64,000 nt of DNA from Actinosynnema sp. ALI-1.44 (GCF_001984155.1 NZ_MTQO01000039.1:182463-246462), one strand, 5' to 3'. Shown: positions 17,190-26,241, numbered from the stretch's first letter. Numbers and translations are program-made. Notes: generated by a model from the letters alone, not told the origin.

Positions 17190-17632
17190 GACCTGTTCTC
17201 CCGTTTCGCCTGGGTGACATGGCCCAGGATCCGGTCGGCTACGCGCGTGAATGCGGCCAGATCGGTTGCGGGCAGATCGCCGAGGATGGTGCGGGCGGAG
17301 TCGTGGCGGTGACGGGTCATCCAGCGGGCGGTCTCTGCGCCCGGCTCGGTCAGCACGACATGGACCGCGCGGCGGTCGGCGGGATGCGGCGTGCGTTTCA
17401 CAAGCCCGTCCTGCTGCAAGGTGTCAATCAGTCCCGTGACGTGCCGGGGACTGCATCCCAATGCCTCTGCCAGATCACGTTGCACCAGCGCGCCGGCGCG
17501 GGCCAGCAGGTAGATCACCTCGGCACGGCGTTCGGTCAGCCCACGTTCGGTCAGCGCCTGGCGCATCGCCTCGGACAAGCGCGCGGCCAGCTCGAATGCC
17601 TTGTCGAAGGCGTCGATCGGTTTGCCGTCCAT
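17186..17632 (-). CDS. MarR-family regulator of the monooxygenase operon
   Basis: The protein has 148 residues from ATG 17632, directly behind a strong GGGGGAGGGG; an in-frame ATG at 17665 lies within the operator and is less likely. The winged helix reads LVQRDLAEALGCSPRHVTGL, IDTLQQDGLVKR, and the D-R-R wing HPADRRAVHVVLT. It is followed by a 4-bp overlap with the flavin monooxygenase gene. The 21-bp palindrome just upstream of its start makes autorepression of the two-gene operon very likely, probably relieved by a small aromatic or oxidised ligand (inference). Confidence 0.88.
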   Translation of the reverse strand: MDGKPIDAFDKAFELAARLSEAMRQALTERGLTERRAEVIYLLARAGALVQRDLAEALGCSPRHVTGLIDTLQQDGLVKRTPHPADRRAVHVVLTEPGAETARWMTRHRHDSARTILGDLPATDLAAFTRVADRILGHVTQAKRENRS

Positions 17633-17663
17633 GGTCCCCTCCCCCAGCTCGTGCACAGAGTAC

Positions 17664-17684
17664 ATAGTGAAGTAGCTTCACTAT
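17664..17684. promoter_or_regulatory. perfect 21-bp palindrome, MarR operator
   Basis: ATAGTGAAG and CTTCACTAT form perfect 9-bp arms around TAG, 32 bases upstream of the MarR start. Length and symmetry are typical of MarR operators. The site is the most AT-rich patch of the region and probably overlaps the promoter. Confidence 0.8.
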
Positions 17685-17985
17685 ATTTGGGTCGGCAGAA
17701 TGATCTGGGGATAGGCCGCGTGAGGGTGATCTGTTGCGACGGCCACGACATGGCAGAGGGGGCGCGTGGCTTAATCCGGCGTGCTTTCCAGTTGAGGGTC
17801 AATAGGTGGCGGCCGGATGAGCCCAGGTCCGGTGGGGGTCTGGGCTGTGCCCTAGCTCGCGTCCCGCCGAAGCCGACACCGAGGTCGCCCGCAGGCTCCG
17901 ACTGTGCCATCCATCCCAACCCTGGCAAGGAGGACGGGCATGCCTGGTCGCTGCCCACCGAACAGCTCATCACTCCAATCGGAAC

Positions 17986-18120
17986 GACATGATCTTCACC
18001 CGTGGACCGGTGCAGATGACCGATGTGCGAGTGATCGACCAGCGGCTGTGGCAGCACGGACAAGGAAACTTTTACTCCGACCACGCCGTGGTCCTTGCCG
18101 ACCTCACTGTCAGCGCTTGA
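17986..18120 (+). pseudogene. endonuclease/exonuclease/phosphatase family, C-terminal scrap
   Basis: The frame reads HDMIFTRGPVQMTDVRVIDQ then RLWQHGQGNFYSDHAVVLAD and ends at a TGA. The F-Y/P-S-D-H-x-x-V pattern is the conserved C-terminal SDH motif of the EEP superfamily. About 45 residues remain; the N-terminal catalytic part is absent. The 300 bases before it hold nothing recognisable. Confidence 0.55.
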
Positions 18121-18560
18121 GCATCCGTCGCCGAGCGTGCGTCTCCACCAACCGACGACATCCCACGACGCTGACTGGCCTGCCATACCCACCGGACCAG
18201 GCGTCGACTGGGATGGTTGCGCAACTACACCGATCCAAGCCCGCAGTCGGGACCTCCGCCCGGATCGTCAGACGTATGTGCCCCGCACCAGAATCCCTTC
18301 GCCCAGGTTATCGACACGCTCGACCACCAGCGGCGCCAATCCTGAGAACACCACCGCAGCGGCAAACCCACCTCACGTACCAACGATCTTGCTGTCACCT
18401 CCACATCACCAAAGTGGGAGAGGGCCACTCTTTTACAGTCTCGACCAGAGCCAGTACGAACACTTGTTGGCCCTCCAGGCGATGAGGCGGCGACACGTGT
18501 TGCGGGGTTGCCACAGCAGTGGGACAGAATCTGCGTTGGCCAGACGAGGTGGGGGTGGAC
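18121..18560. other. no clear gene
   Basis: Several short frames cross this interval, but none has a plausible start, ribosome binding site or family signature. It contains the upstream region of the DUF3592-like gene. Confidence 0.4.
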
Positions 18561-19380
18561 ATGCGCGAAGCCGGGATCGAGGATGTGCGGCGCCTGCGGT
18601 TGCTTGCGGTAACCGTACGAGGCCAGGACGACCTGTTGCAGTCGGGCGAGTACTTCGTTCCCGACTCGGTGGCGACACTGGCGGTGCGGCGCCTGCGCCG
18701 TCGCGCCCGAGTGATGTTCCTGATCGGCTTCGTGCTGTTCACTGGGTTCGTTGTGGGCGCGAACCTGCTGGTGGACAGGTTCGACGAGTTGCTCGCGACC
18801 GGTGAGGCCACGCTAGGCGTCGTGGTCGGCGGCGGGTCGGGTTTACGCGGCTCGGCGGGCTACATCGACGTGCGCTTCAGCGTCGCGGGCGTGGAGAGAA
18901 CCCGTTCCATGAACCTTGACAACAGCAGTCCGGTGCTGGAGGTGGGTGATCCCATCACGGTGTTCTACGACCGCGACGACCCGGACCGGATCGCCGCTCA
19001 GGGGCGTGTCCAACGACCCGTTCCTGCCCAACATCCTGACCGCGATCGGGTTTGTCCTGTCGGTGATACTGCTGCCCCCGGGAGTGATCGGCCTTGTCAG
19101 GTGGAACCGACGCGCTCGAGATGTCCGTCGCCATGGTTGGTCACGGGGCCAGGTCGAGGCAGACGGCAAGCGGGTCCATCACATCCGCTTTCCCACCAGC
19201 CCGGACCATGCGATGACCGTGGTCACGACCCGGCCGGTCAATCACCACATTTCCCCGGAATTTCGCACCGGCGATGTCCTCGTCGGCGGCCACGGCAGAC
19301 GTCTGGTGCTGGTGTTCACTCGCGGTCCTGTGCTTGCCGCGGCCCGTACGGTTCGTGGCCGACGGCCTGACCGCCGCTAG
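18561..19380 (+). pseudogene. DUF3592-like membrane protein with one frameshift
   Basis: ATG 18561 follows GAGGTGGGGG. The first frame gives a hydrophilic N-terminus, one transmembrane helix (VMFLIGFVLFTGFVVGANLL) and a DUF3592 fold (ITVFYDRDDPDRIAAQG). At the GGGG run near 19004-19007 the frame must drop one G to continue as GVSNDPFLPNIL, a second helix (TAIGFVLSVILLPPGVIGLV) and a soluble tail ending RGRRPDRR at 19380. The downstream frame stays clean for 120 codons. This is therefore either a very recent frameshift or a homopolymer sequencing error. Confidence 0.65.
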
Positions 19381-19421
19381 TACCCCAGCCCGGCTTCGGC
19401 ACGCACTTCAACATCCGGACG

Positions 19422-20894
19422 TCATCGAGGTGGATCGCTGATTGCCGCGATGTTTCGCAGTTTGTCGAGTTGTTCTTCACTGGCGAGGGCGGTCAATTTG
19501 CCCTCGACATGCGGTGGCATCTCGCCGATGTCGATCTCGACACCGGACTTGTGCGAGTGGTCCACGAAGGTCAGTAACGCCTTCGCACCGGACATGTCCA
19601 TGTAGGTGACGTTCGCCAGATTCAGTGACAGCTTCGGCTCGTCGTCTCGGAGCGTGGTGAAGACGTGGTCCGCGGACAGGAACGACAGCGGCCCCGCGAT
19701 GCGGTAGGTGCCGGTGTCGTCCTGGACAACCGATGCTTTGCCTCGCCGCGACTGCACAAGGTGCACGATGAGCGCCAACACAACGCCGACACCGACCGCT
19801 ACTGTCAGGTCGACAAGTACTGTGATGATCATCGTCGCGAACATCACGACGACGTCGCCCTTGGGCGAGACGCGGACCTTGCGCAGGCTTTCCCAGTCGA
19901 ACATGCCGATCGCGGTCAGGATCAGGATTCCCGACAGTACCGCGAGGGGAATGTACTGCACGACGGCACCGAGGCCTGCCACCAGCGCGAGGAGGATGAC
20001 GCTGTGTGTGGCGGCCGACAACGCGGTGCGGCCACCACTTCTGACGTTGACCACGGACCTGACGGTCGCCCCGGCGCTGGCCATGCCACCGAACAGCCCG
20101 CTGGCGATGTTGCCGAGTCCCTGGCCGATGAGTTCCTTGTTGCTGCGGTGCCGGTTGCCGGTGATGTTGTCCATGACGACCGAGGTCAGCAGCGAGTCGA
20201 TCGAGCCGAGTAGCGCGATGCTGAGCGCGGGCAAGACGAGGGTGAGCAGCAGCGATCCGTCGAACTGCGGGATGGCGATCGTGGGGATGGCTTCCGGGAT
20301 CTGTCCGATGTAGTCGACCACGGAGTTGAGCGCGACCGGTCCGATGCGCACGTCGTGCAGCAGTGAGCCGATCAAGGGCAGAGCCGCGGTGATGATCACG
20401 AGGGCGATCAGGCTCGCCGGTATCGATTTGATCAGCCGCGAGGACACGCGCATGAGCACGATCGTGACCGCGACCAGTAAGAAGCTTCGCTGCACCTGGT
20501 CCACTTCACCCAGGAGGATGATCAACGCGATCCCGCCCATGAAACCCGATACCACGGGGTGCGGTATGAAGCGGATCAACGAGCCGAGCCGGCACACTCC
20601 GAACAGGATCTGGAACGCGCCGGCCATGACGAAGGCAATGAACGCGCCCTCAAGTCCGTGTGCTGCGATGACTCCGGTGGCGACGACGGTGATGGGCCCT
20701 GTAGGACCGGTCACCTGGGCTGGCGTACCGCCAAATACCGCCGCGAAGAATCCCGCGAAGATCGCGCCATACAGTCCGACGAGTGCTCCCTCGGAACTAC
20801 CGGTCGCGGTGATGCCGAAGGCGATCGCGAGCGGCAACGCCACAACGGCGACCGTCAGCCCGGACAAGATCTCTCTGGTGACTCGCCGGAACAT
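19422..20894 (-). CDS. SulP-family inorganic anion transporter with STAS domain
   Basis: The protein has 490 residues. ATG 20894 follows GGAGAACGGAGG; longer in-frame starts up to 20957 exist but are less supported. It contains the SulP membrane domain (VAVVALPLAIAFGITATGSS, PAQVTGPTGPITVVATGVIA, SIDSLLTSVVMDNITGNRHR, GIGNI-like GQGLGNIASGLFGGMASAGA, TRTALSA-like GGRTALSAATHSV). A cytoplasmic STAS domain follows from about 395 (YRIAGPLSFLSADHVF, VTYMDMSGAKALL). It transports sulfate or bicarbonate across the plasma membrane. The beta-carbonic anhydrase 8 kb away is a possible bicarbonate partner, but they are not in one operon. Confidence 0.9.
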   Translation of the reverse strand: MFRRVTREILSGLTVAVVALPLAIAFGITATGSSEGALVGLYGAIFAGFFAAVFGGTPAQVTGPTGPITVVATGVIAAHGLEGAFIAFVMAGAFQILFGVCRLGSLIRFIPHPVVSGFMGGIALIILLGEVDQVQRSFLLVAVTIVLMRVSSRLIKSIPASLIALVIITAALPLIGSLLHDVRIGPVALNSVVDYIGQIPEAIPTIAIPQFDGSLLLTLVLPALSIALLGSIDSLLTSVVMDNITGNRHRSNKELIGQGLGNIASGLFGGMASAGATVRSVVNVRSGGRTALSAATHSVILLALVAGLGAVVQYIPLAVLSGILILTAIGMFDWESLRKVRVSPKGDVVVMFATMIITVLVDLTVAVGVGVVLALIVHLVQSRRGKASVVQDDTGTYRIAGPLSFLSADHVFTTLRDDEPKLSLNLANVTYMDMSGAKALLTFVDHSHKSGVEIDIGEMPPHVEGKLTALASEEQLDKLRNIAAISDPPR

Positions 20895-21018
20895 CAGCCT
20901 CCGTTCTCCGTGCATGGCAAGGCCATCTCGACTCACCCGGAGCCGAGATGCCTCCATGACTTCGCTGTACTTCAGATCATCACGGAGCGTAAAGAAAAAG
21001 TAAAGGCTTTCTCAAGAG

Positions 21019-21035
21019 ACGGGAAGGCTTCCCGT
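21019..21035 (-). terminator. hairpin with T-rich tail after the PucR gene
   Basis: ACGGGAAG and CTTCCCGT pair perfectly around a single base. Read on the minus strand, the hairpin follows the PucR stop by about 50 bases. A T-rich stretch including CTTTACTTTTTCTTTAC follows some 15 bases later. This is consistent with an intrinsic terminator between pucR-like and sulP genes, although the hairpin-to-T gap is long. Confidence 0.45.
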
Positions 21036-21087
21036 AGGGCGGCGAGCGGATACGCCGGAGGGCTGGACGCGAGCTCAACCGCACGCA

Positions 21088-22242
21088 TCAGGACTGCAGA
21101 TGTCGCTCAGGCCAGTTCAGCAGGCGGGCACCGAGAATCGCCGCCTCGAGGGCGAAGCGCTGCGTGGGGTCCCGCGGGTCGTGCCCAGTCAGCTGTTTGA
21201 TCCGGTCGAGCCGATAAGTGACGGCGCGAACGCTCAAGAACAATCGCCGCGCAGCCGCGGCCGCGTTGTCGCGTTCGGCGAAGTACACCGCGAGCGTGGC
21301 CAGGAGTGGTTGCGCACCGCCGCGGACGCTGTTCAGTGGTCCGAGGACCGTGTCGACCAGGTCGATGATCGCTGCCCGGTCCCGAAACAGCACCTGGAAC
21401 ACCAGCAGATCGGTCGCTTTGAGGACGCGTGTCTCCAGCCCCAGCGAGGACGCCAGCTCCAGCGCGCTGCGGGCTTCCTCGTAGGAGCGGAGGATCCCTC
21501 CTGGGCCGGGATGTGCCCGGCCGACGGCGACCTGCCAAGTCCGGCTCGTGCCTAGGACGATCTCGAGGTGGCGTGCGAATTCGGCCGGGGCACCGGGCAT
21601 TGTCCCGGGCAGGATGCACAGCAGCAGGTCGTGTTTGGTGGTGACCAGGACTTCACGGGCATCGAGTTGCCGTAGTAGCAGGGATTCCACACGACGAGTC
21701 ACCCTGTCGCCGTCGGTGAAGGGCTCGTCCGCCTTGGCCGCGGCCACGACATAGCTACCCGCGAGGCGCAACCCGAACCGCTCAGCTCGTTCGGCCAGCC
21801 GTCCCAAGTCGCTGCGGCCGTAGAACAGGTCGTCGATGAATTCACGTCGCTCCGTCTCCTCCCGACGTAGTGTCGAGCGCTGCGCCTCGTCATAGCCGTC
21901 GGCCAGTGCCACGACTGCATCGTCCGCGGCACGCAGGACCGCCTCGGCGATTCTCGTGACCGCTTCCTTGTCGCGGGCCCTCGCGACTGCCGGGAGGTTC
22001 CGCCAGACCAGCCAGTTCGTGCTGAGGTAGAGATCGGCCAGCGAACGCAACGGAACTCCCTGTTCGGCTGCTCGCTCGCCCAGCGCGCGGCGTGATTCCA
22101 GTTCGTCGCGTGCAAGCCGCCTCCCTGTCGCACTCACGGCCTCCAACATCTCGATGTATCCAGCGAGGAACTCCGACGAGACACCGCCGGCATCTTCCAC
22201 GGCACGCGCCTGCACGGCGGCGACGTCGACACGGTCGGTCAC
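21088..22242 (-). CDS. PucR-family transcriptional regulator
   Basis: The protein has 384 residues from GTG 22242, 4 bases after GAGGAAAGGG. Features are an N-terminal helical sensor region (about 1-130), a GGDEF-like CdaR domain in the middle (YVVAAAKADEPFTDGDRVTR, VLVTTKHDLLLCILPG), and a C-terminal PucR helix-turn-helix (NAAAAARRLFLSVRAVTYRL then DRIKQLTGHDPRDPTQRF). Such regulators respond to metabolites and control nearby catabolic or transport genes. It is divergent from the GH15-like gene. The sulP gene downstream is separated by a putative terminator. Confidence 0.9.
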   Translation of the reverse strand: MTDRVDVAAVQARAVEDAGGVSSEFLAGYIEMLEAVSATGRRLARDELESRRALGERAAEQGVPLRSLADLYLSTNWLVWRNLPAVARARDKEAVTRIAEAVLRAADDAVVALADGYDEAQRSTLRREETERREFIDDLFYGRSDLGRLAERAERFGLRLAGSYVVAAAKADEPFTDGDRVTRRVESLLLRQLDAREVLVTTKHDLLLCILPGTMPGAPAEFARHLEIVLGTSRTWQVAVGRAHPGPGGILRSYEEARSALELASSLGLETRVLKATDLLVFQVLFRDRAAIIDLVDTVLGPLNSVRGGAQPLLATLAVYFAERDNAAAAARRLFLSVRAVTYRLDRIKQLTGHDPRDPTQRFALEAAILGARLLNWPERHLQS

Positions 22243-22349
22243 GATGAGCCCTTTCCTCGTCGTTGCCGGTGTTCGGCAACCAACTGGTCCCGACCGTAGC
22301 TGCAACAACACCTAGAGGACCGCGTCCCACCCCGACGACCATCGACGCT

Positions 22350-23756
22350 GTGCGCGCACTGACCCAACAGCTGCCGCTCGCCGACCACGGATTCATCGGC
22401 GACGGCCACAGTTGGGCCCTCGTCGGTCGAGACGGCTCGATCAACCGCATGTTCGTCTCGCAGGAGGAACGCGGACTTGTCTTCGACGAACACCACAGGT
22501 TCGTCGTCACCGTCGATGATCTACGAGACAGCAGGCAGTACTACCTGCCTGACACCAACGTCCTGGTCACGGAGATGCACAGCACCTCGGGTGTGGTGGA
22601 GGTGACCGACGCCTTCACCTCTCGTCCCCCGGCAGACCGCGTCGGCGATGTCCCCGCTCCCCGCGGCGAGTTGCTGCGCTACGTCCGCGTGCTGTCAGGC
22701 CACGTCACCCTGTGCTTGTCCATCCAGCCGATCGGGACCACGCTCCACCTGGTCACCGACCGGCCGCCGCGACCCGCTCTGTCCGTTCAGGCCGACGAAG
22801 ACCTGTGGTTCCTGCTGCATTGGGGCAACAGCCCCTCACCGATGTCCCCGCGCCGCGTGCTCGACGACACGGCTACCGCGTGGCGACGGTGGACCGAAGC
22901 GATCACCTATCAAGGACCACACGCTGCAACAGTGCACCGCTCGGCCCTGGCACTGACGGGGATCGGCCGGTTCAAGCCCGTTGACGCCGCGCTCGCCGCG
23001 TCCGCTTTCCGAACTGTCGGCTTGGTCGACGAAGCAGACCAAGTCCTCCGCCGTGCACTCGACATCGTCGATGTCGGCGCCTCACACCGATGGCCGGGCC
23101 AGTTCCTCGACTGCGCGCACCAATGGGCCAGCAACGGCGGTGCTGTCGACGACACGCTCTGGGATCGGCTGACCGACGCCGCGCACCGCCTTCCGCCATC
23201 GCGCTCCACCTACATCACCGCCATGCACCAGGTCGCGCTGGATCGGCTGGCGCTGCTCAGCCGTCACCTCGGCGTCTCCGGGCAACGCGACTGGCGGACG
23301 AAAGCCGCCACCCTGCGAGACCGGATCCTGTGTGAAGCATGGGACGAGTCGCGACAAAGTCTCACGTCTCGGCTTCCCGCCAACGGCGAGCTGGATCCCA
23401 GACTCCTCGCCCTGCCGTCGCACCGGGTGCTCCCCGCTGGACATCCCCGTATGGCAGCCACCGCCCATGCCATCGCGGCGGAACTCAGTAGCGAGCCCGG
23501 GTTGGTGTTCGACCCAGGGCAAGAAGAGCGCGGTGCGGTTCTACGCTACGGCTTTCTGCTCGTCGAGAACCTGTCGGGGCAGCACCGCCTTGATGAAGCC
23601 GAGGCGTTGTACGAAGCACTCACCACCAAGTCAAACCCCATGGGGCTGTTCGGTGAACGCCTCGGGGACGGGCAGTTCCTCGGTCGTTTTCCTGATCCGG
23701 CCACACACACCGTGGCCATCGCCAGCGCAGTGGCGTTGGCCGATGTGACGCGGTGA
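22350..23756 (+). CDS. GH15 (trehalase/glucoamylase-like) protein lacking the catalytic segment
   Basis: From GTG 22350 the protein has 468 residues. The frame is open from 22263, so the start is uncertain and no good ribosome binding site is seen. The N-terminal trehalase-like domain is clear (LADHGFIGDGHSWALVGRDG, then SINRMF), and the C-terminal (alpha/alpha)6 part is clear (FDPGQEERGAVLRYGFLLVE, then MGLFGERLGDGQFLGRFPDP). Family members normally have, after the R-S-A-L-x-L-K segment, a P-T-T-S-L-P-E stretch and R-N-W-D-Y-R-x-x-W-x-R-D. Here RSALALTGIGRFKPVDAALA jumps directly past that block. An internal deletion of about 35-40 residues is inferred, so glycosidase activity is unlikely. 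Confidence 0.65.
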   Translation: MRALTQQLPLADHGFIGDGHSWALVGRDGSINRMFVSQEERGLVFDEHHRFVVTVDDLRDSRQYYLPDTNVLVTEMHSTSGVVEVTDAFTSRPPADRVGDVPAPRGELLRYVRVLSGHVTLCLSIQPIGTTLHLVTDRPPRPALSVQADEDLWFLLHWGNSPSPMSPRRVLDDTATAWRRWTEAITYQGPHAATVHRSALALTGIGRFKPVDAALAASAFRTVGLVDEADQVLRRALDIVDVGASHRWPGQFLDCAHQWASNGGAVDDTLWDRLTDAAHRLPPSRSTYITAMHQVALDRLALLSRHLGVSGQRDWRTKAATLRDRILCEAWDESRQSLTSRLPANGELDPRLLALPSHRVLPAGHPRMAATAHAIAAELSSEPGLVFDPGQEERGAVLRYGFLLVENLSGQHRLDEAEALYEALTTKSNPMGLFGERLGDGQFLGRFPDPATHTVAIASAVALADVTR

Positions 23757-23866
23757 CTTGTTGTTGCCGGGCTCCGGCAACAAACCGGCTGCCGGTGTGG
23801 TGACGTGGAGACCTTGTTCCGGCGACTCGGCGGCATGACCATGGATGAGTACAGGGAGGTGTCGCC

Positions 23867-24295
23867 TTGGACGAATGGGTCATCTGGTTGATCTTCGCCG
23901 TCGTACTGGCAGTCGCCGAGATCTTCACCCTCACCGCGGCACTCGGCGTACTGGGTGCCGCCGCGCTGGTCACCGCCGTCTCCGCCGCGATCCTGCCGCT
24001 GCCCTTCCAACTGATCGTCTTCACCGCCGCGGCGACCGCCGGCGTGATCTTCATCCGGCCCGCCGCCCTGCGGCACATGCAACGGCCACAGCTCGAACGG
24101 TTCGGAGTGGACGCTCTGGTCGGCAAACCCGCCTATGTCCTGGAGGAAGTGACCGCGTTCGACGGCCGGGTCCGGATCGGCGGCGAGGAGTGGACCGCGC
24201 GTGCCTATGACGAAACGCTGACCATCGCGAAGGGCACGGTGGCCGTCGTGATGGAGATCCGCGGCAGCACGGCACTTGTCTACCCACGGGAGTGA
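23867..24295 (+). CDS. NfeD-like membrane protein
   Basis: The protein has 142 residues with a TTG start at 23867 placed behind GGGAGGTG. Two to three hydrophobic segments (WVIWLIFAVVLAVAEIFTLT, AALVTAVSAAILPL, LIVFTAAATAGVIFI) precede a C-terminal OB-fold (LVGKPAYVLEEVTAFDGRVR, IGGEEWTARAYDE). This is the short NfeD type without a protease domain. It lies 3 bases before the SPFH gene, the usual NfeD-stomatin partnership in membrane microdomain organisation. Confidence 0.88.
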   Translation: MDEWVIWLIFAVVLAVAEIFTLTAALGVLGAAALVTAVSAAILPLPFQLIVFTAAATAGVIFIRPAALRHMQRPQLERFGVDALVGKPAYVLEEVTAFDGRVRIGGEEWTARAYDETLTIAKGTVAVVMEIRGSTALVYPRE

Positions 24296-24298
24296 ACC

Positions 24299-25360
24299 AT
24301 GGAAATCTCAGCGTTGCTCATCGCAGGACTCGTCCTCGCACTGCTGGCGATCATGACCGTGTTGCGCGCTGTCCGCATCGTCCCGCAGGCACGCGCCCGC
24401 AACGTGGAGCGGCTCGGCCGCTACAACCGGACCCTGCAACCAGGTCTGAACTTCGTCATCCCGTACATCGACCGGGTCTATCCGGCGATCGACCTGCGCG
24501 AACAAGTCGTGTCCTTCCAACCTCAACCCGTGATCACCGAGGACAACCTGGTCGTCGAGATCGACACCGTCCTGTACTTCCAGGTGACCGATCCACGCGC
24601 CGCCGCATACGAGATCGCGAGCTACCTGCAGGCCGTCGAACAACTGACCGTCACCACACTCCGCAACGTCGTCGGCTCGATGGACCTGGAGAAAACGCTC
24701 ACCTCACGCGACACCATCAACAGCCAGTTGCGTGGAGTCCTGGACGAGGCCACCGGAAAATGGGGCATCCGCGTCAACCGAGTCGAGATCAAAGCGATCG
24801 ACCCGCCCAAGACGATCAAAGACGCCATGGAGAAGCAAATGCGCGCCGAGCGGGACAAGCGCGCCGCCATCCTCAGCGCCGAAGGACAACGCCAGTCCCA
24901 GATCCTCACCGCCGAAGGCGACAAGCAGGCCGCGGTTCTGCGCGCCGAAGGCAACCGGACGGCCGAAATCCTGAAAGCCGAAGCCCAGGCGCGAGCCATC
25001 GACCAGGTCTTCCAAGCCGTCCACCGCAACGACCCCGACCCAAAACTCCTCGCCTACCAATACCTGCAGACACTGCCGCAACTGGCTCAAGGACAAGGCA
25101 ACACCTTCTTCGTCATCCCCAGCGAGGTCACCTCGGCACTGTCCGGCATATCCAAGGCGTTCACCGAAGCCCTGCCGTCCTCACCAGCCACACGTGGCAC
25201 CACGGCCCCCGACAGCCTTGCCGACCAAGCCGCCGACCAAGCCGCCGACGACGCCGCCCGCGCCGCAAAAGCCGCCGCCGAAGCCGTGGCCGACGCCGCC
25301 GAGGCCGACAGCGCTCGCCCACTGCCGTCCACGCTCACAAACCACAGGCAACAAGCATGA
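24299..25360 (+). CDS. SPFH/Band 7 (stomatin/slipin-like) protein
   Basis: The protein has 353 residues from ATG 24299. An N-terminal membrane anchor (ALLIAGLVLALLAIMTVLRA) is followed by the Band 7 domain (ERLGRYNRTLQPGLNFVIPY then IDRVYPAIDLREQVVSFQPQ; later INSQLRGVLDEATGKWGIRV). The coiled coil repeats AEG/EGQ (residues about 195-235), and the tail is Ala/Asp-rich. It likely forms membrane-associated oligomers that stabilise lipid microdomains and proteins. It is paired with the NfeD-like gene immediately upstream. Confidence 0.9.
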   Translation: MEISALLIAGLVLALLAIMTVLRAVRIVPQARARNVERLGRYNRTLQPGLNFVIPYIDRVYPAIDLREQVVSFQPQPVITEDNLVVEIDTVLYFQVTDPRAAAYEIASYLQAVEQLTVTTLRNVVGSMDLEKTLTSRDTINSQLRGVLDEATGKWGIRVNRVEIKAIDPPKTIKDAMEKQMRAERDKRAAILSAEGQRQSQILTAEGDKQAAVLRAEGNRTAEILKAEAQARAIDQVFQAVHRNDPDPKLLAYQYLQTLPQLAQGQGNTFFVIPSEVTSALSGISKAFTEALPSSPATRGTTAPDSLADQAADQAADDAARAAKAAAEAVADAAEADSARPLPSTLTNHRQQA

Positions 25361-25509
25361 CCCCGCCGGTGAACGGCAAATGCGCTGCCCTGTCTTGTCT
25401 TATGACCCCAGCAGCCAACAACGACCTGTCTCGATCAGGGTGCTCGCTGGCACTGGCATGACGTCACCGCCGTGGGTAGTCCACAATGGACCCACCTGTG
25501 ATCGGCAGG

Positions 25510-25803
25510 ATGACAGATATCCGTCTGGGCACCGAGCGTCTGCCGGGACGGCCCAAGCGGATCGGCTTCAACCGCGGCTCCCTGCACGAGGGTGGTGCGA
25601 ACCGCGGCTGATGAACGAGATCATGGCCGCCTACCGAGAAGCCATGCGGGCAGCGAACTTCCTCAACTTCGACCTCGCTGAACTCACCGACGAACTCGGG
25701 AACGCACCGACGTTGCGGGAGCGATGCTCGACGCCGAGGCCGGACACGCCCGGAGCAGGACGACGACTCCCACTACAACGACGGCTTCATGGGACGTCGC
25801 TGA
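25510..25803 (+). pseudogene. two tiny coupled frames, second one frameshifted; unknown
   Basis: ATG 25510 opens a 33-codon frame (MTDIRLGTERLPGRPKRIGF...) whose TGA shares its A with the next ATG at 25611. The second frame (MNEIMAAYREAMRAANFLNF then DLAELTDELGNAPTLRE) looks coding. It then needs two frame changes to continue as MLDAEAGHA and DDDSHYNDGFMGRR before the stop at 25801-25803. I do not recognise a family. It could be a decayed small gene pair. Confidence 0.3.
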
Positions 25804-25893
25804 CGTCGAGCGCTCGAGCCGCGCCTCGGTTCTCCCCGGGGCGTGTACCAGCACACGGCGAACTGCCGAGCACTCGCGGCGGTGGGAGCGGCC

Positions 25894-26151
25894 ATGTTGT
25901 CCCCAGACGAACGCCACCAACTGCATTTGATCGAGAAGTCCCTGGAAGCGAACGATCCACAGTTCGCCGCCCGGTTGCGCCGGACGCCGACCCGGCCCCC
26001 GACCGCGAACGGTTACCGCCTCGCCGCGATAACAGCGCTGGTTGGCATGCTGGCAGCCTGGCTCGGGTTGCTGCTGTTTTCTCCTCTGCTGATGTTCGGC
26101 GGCGCGTGTCTGGCGATCAGTGGTTACCTGCGTATCCACCTGATGCGCTGA
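25894..26151 (+). CDS. DUF3040 membrane protein, 85 aa
   Basis: ATG 25894 is 6 bases after GGGAG. MLSPDERHQLHLIEKSLEAN opens the DUF3040 signature (L-S-x-x-E-x-x-x-L-x-x-I-E-x-x-L-x-x-x-D-P). Two adjacent hydrophobic segments (LAAITALVGMLAAWLGLLLF, SPLLMFGGACLAISGYLRIH) follow. DUF3040 proteins are small actinobacterial membrane proteins of unknown function. It is monocistronic here. Confidence 0.8.
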   Translation: MLSPDERHQLHLIEKSLEANDPQFAARLRRTPTRPPTANGYRLAAITALVGMLAAWLGLLLFSPLLMFGGACLAISGYLRIHLMR

Positions 26152-26204
26152 GCCGGACACGCCCGACACTGTCAGCCAGCCTGCCACGTGCGAGGGGCAT
26201 GGAT

Positions 26205-26241
26205 TACCCTTGCCGCTGGTGTGCCGGGAAGTCTGGTCGGC
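26205..26241 (+). promoter_or_regulatory. -10 box plus recurrent 5'-leader motif, copy D
   Basis: TACCCT (26205-26210) is again exactly 12 bases before GCCGGGAAGTCTGGTCGGC (26223-26241). GTGT precedes the motif and GAT follows it, as in copy B. The acyltransferase ATG is 45 bases downstream. Confidence 0.62.
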
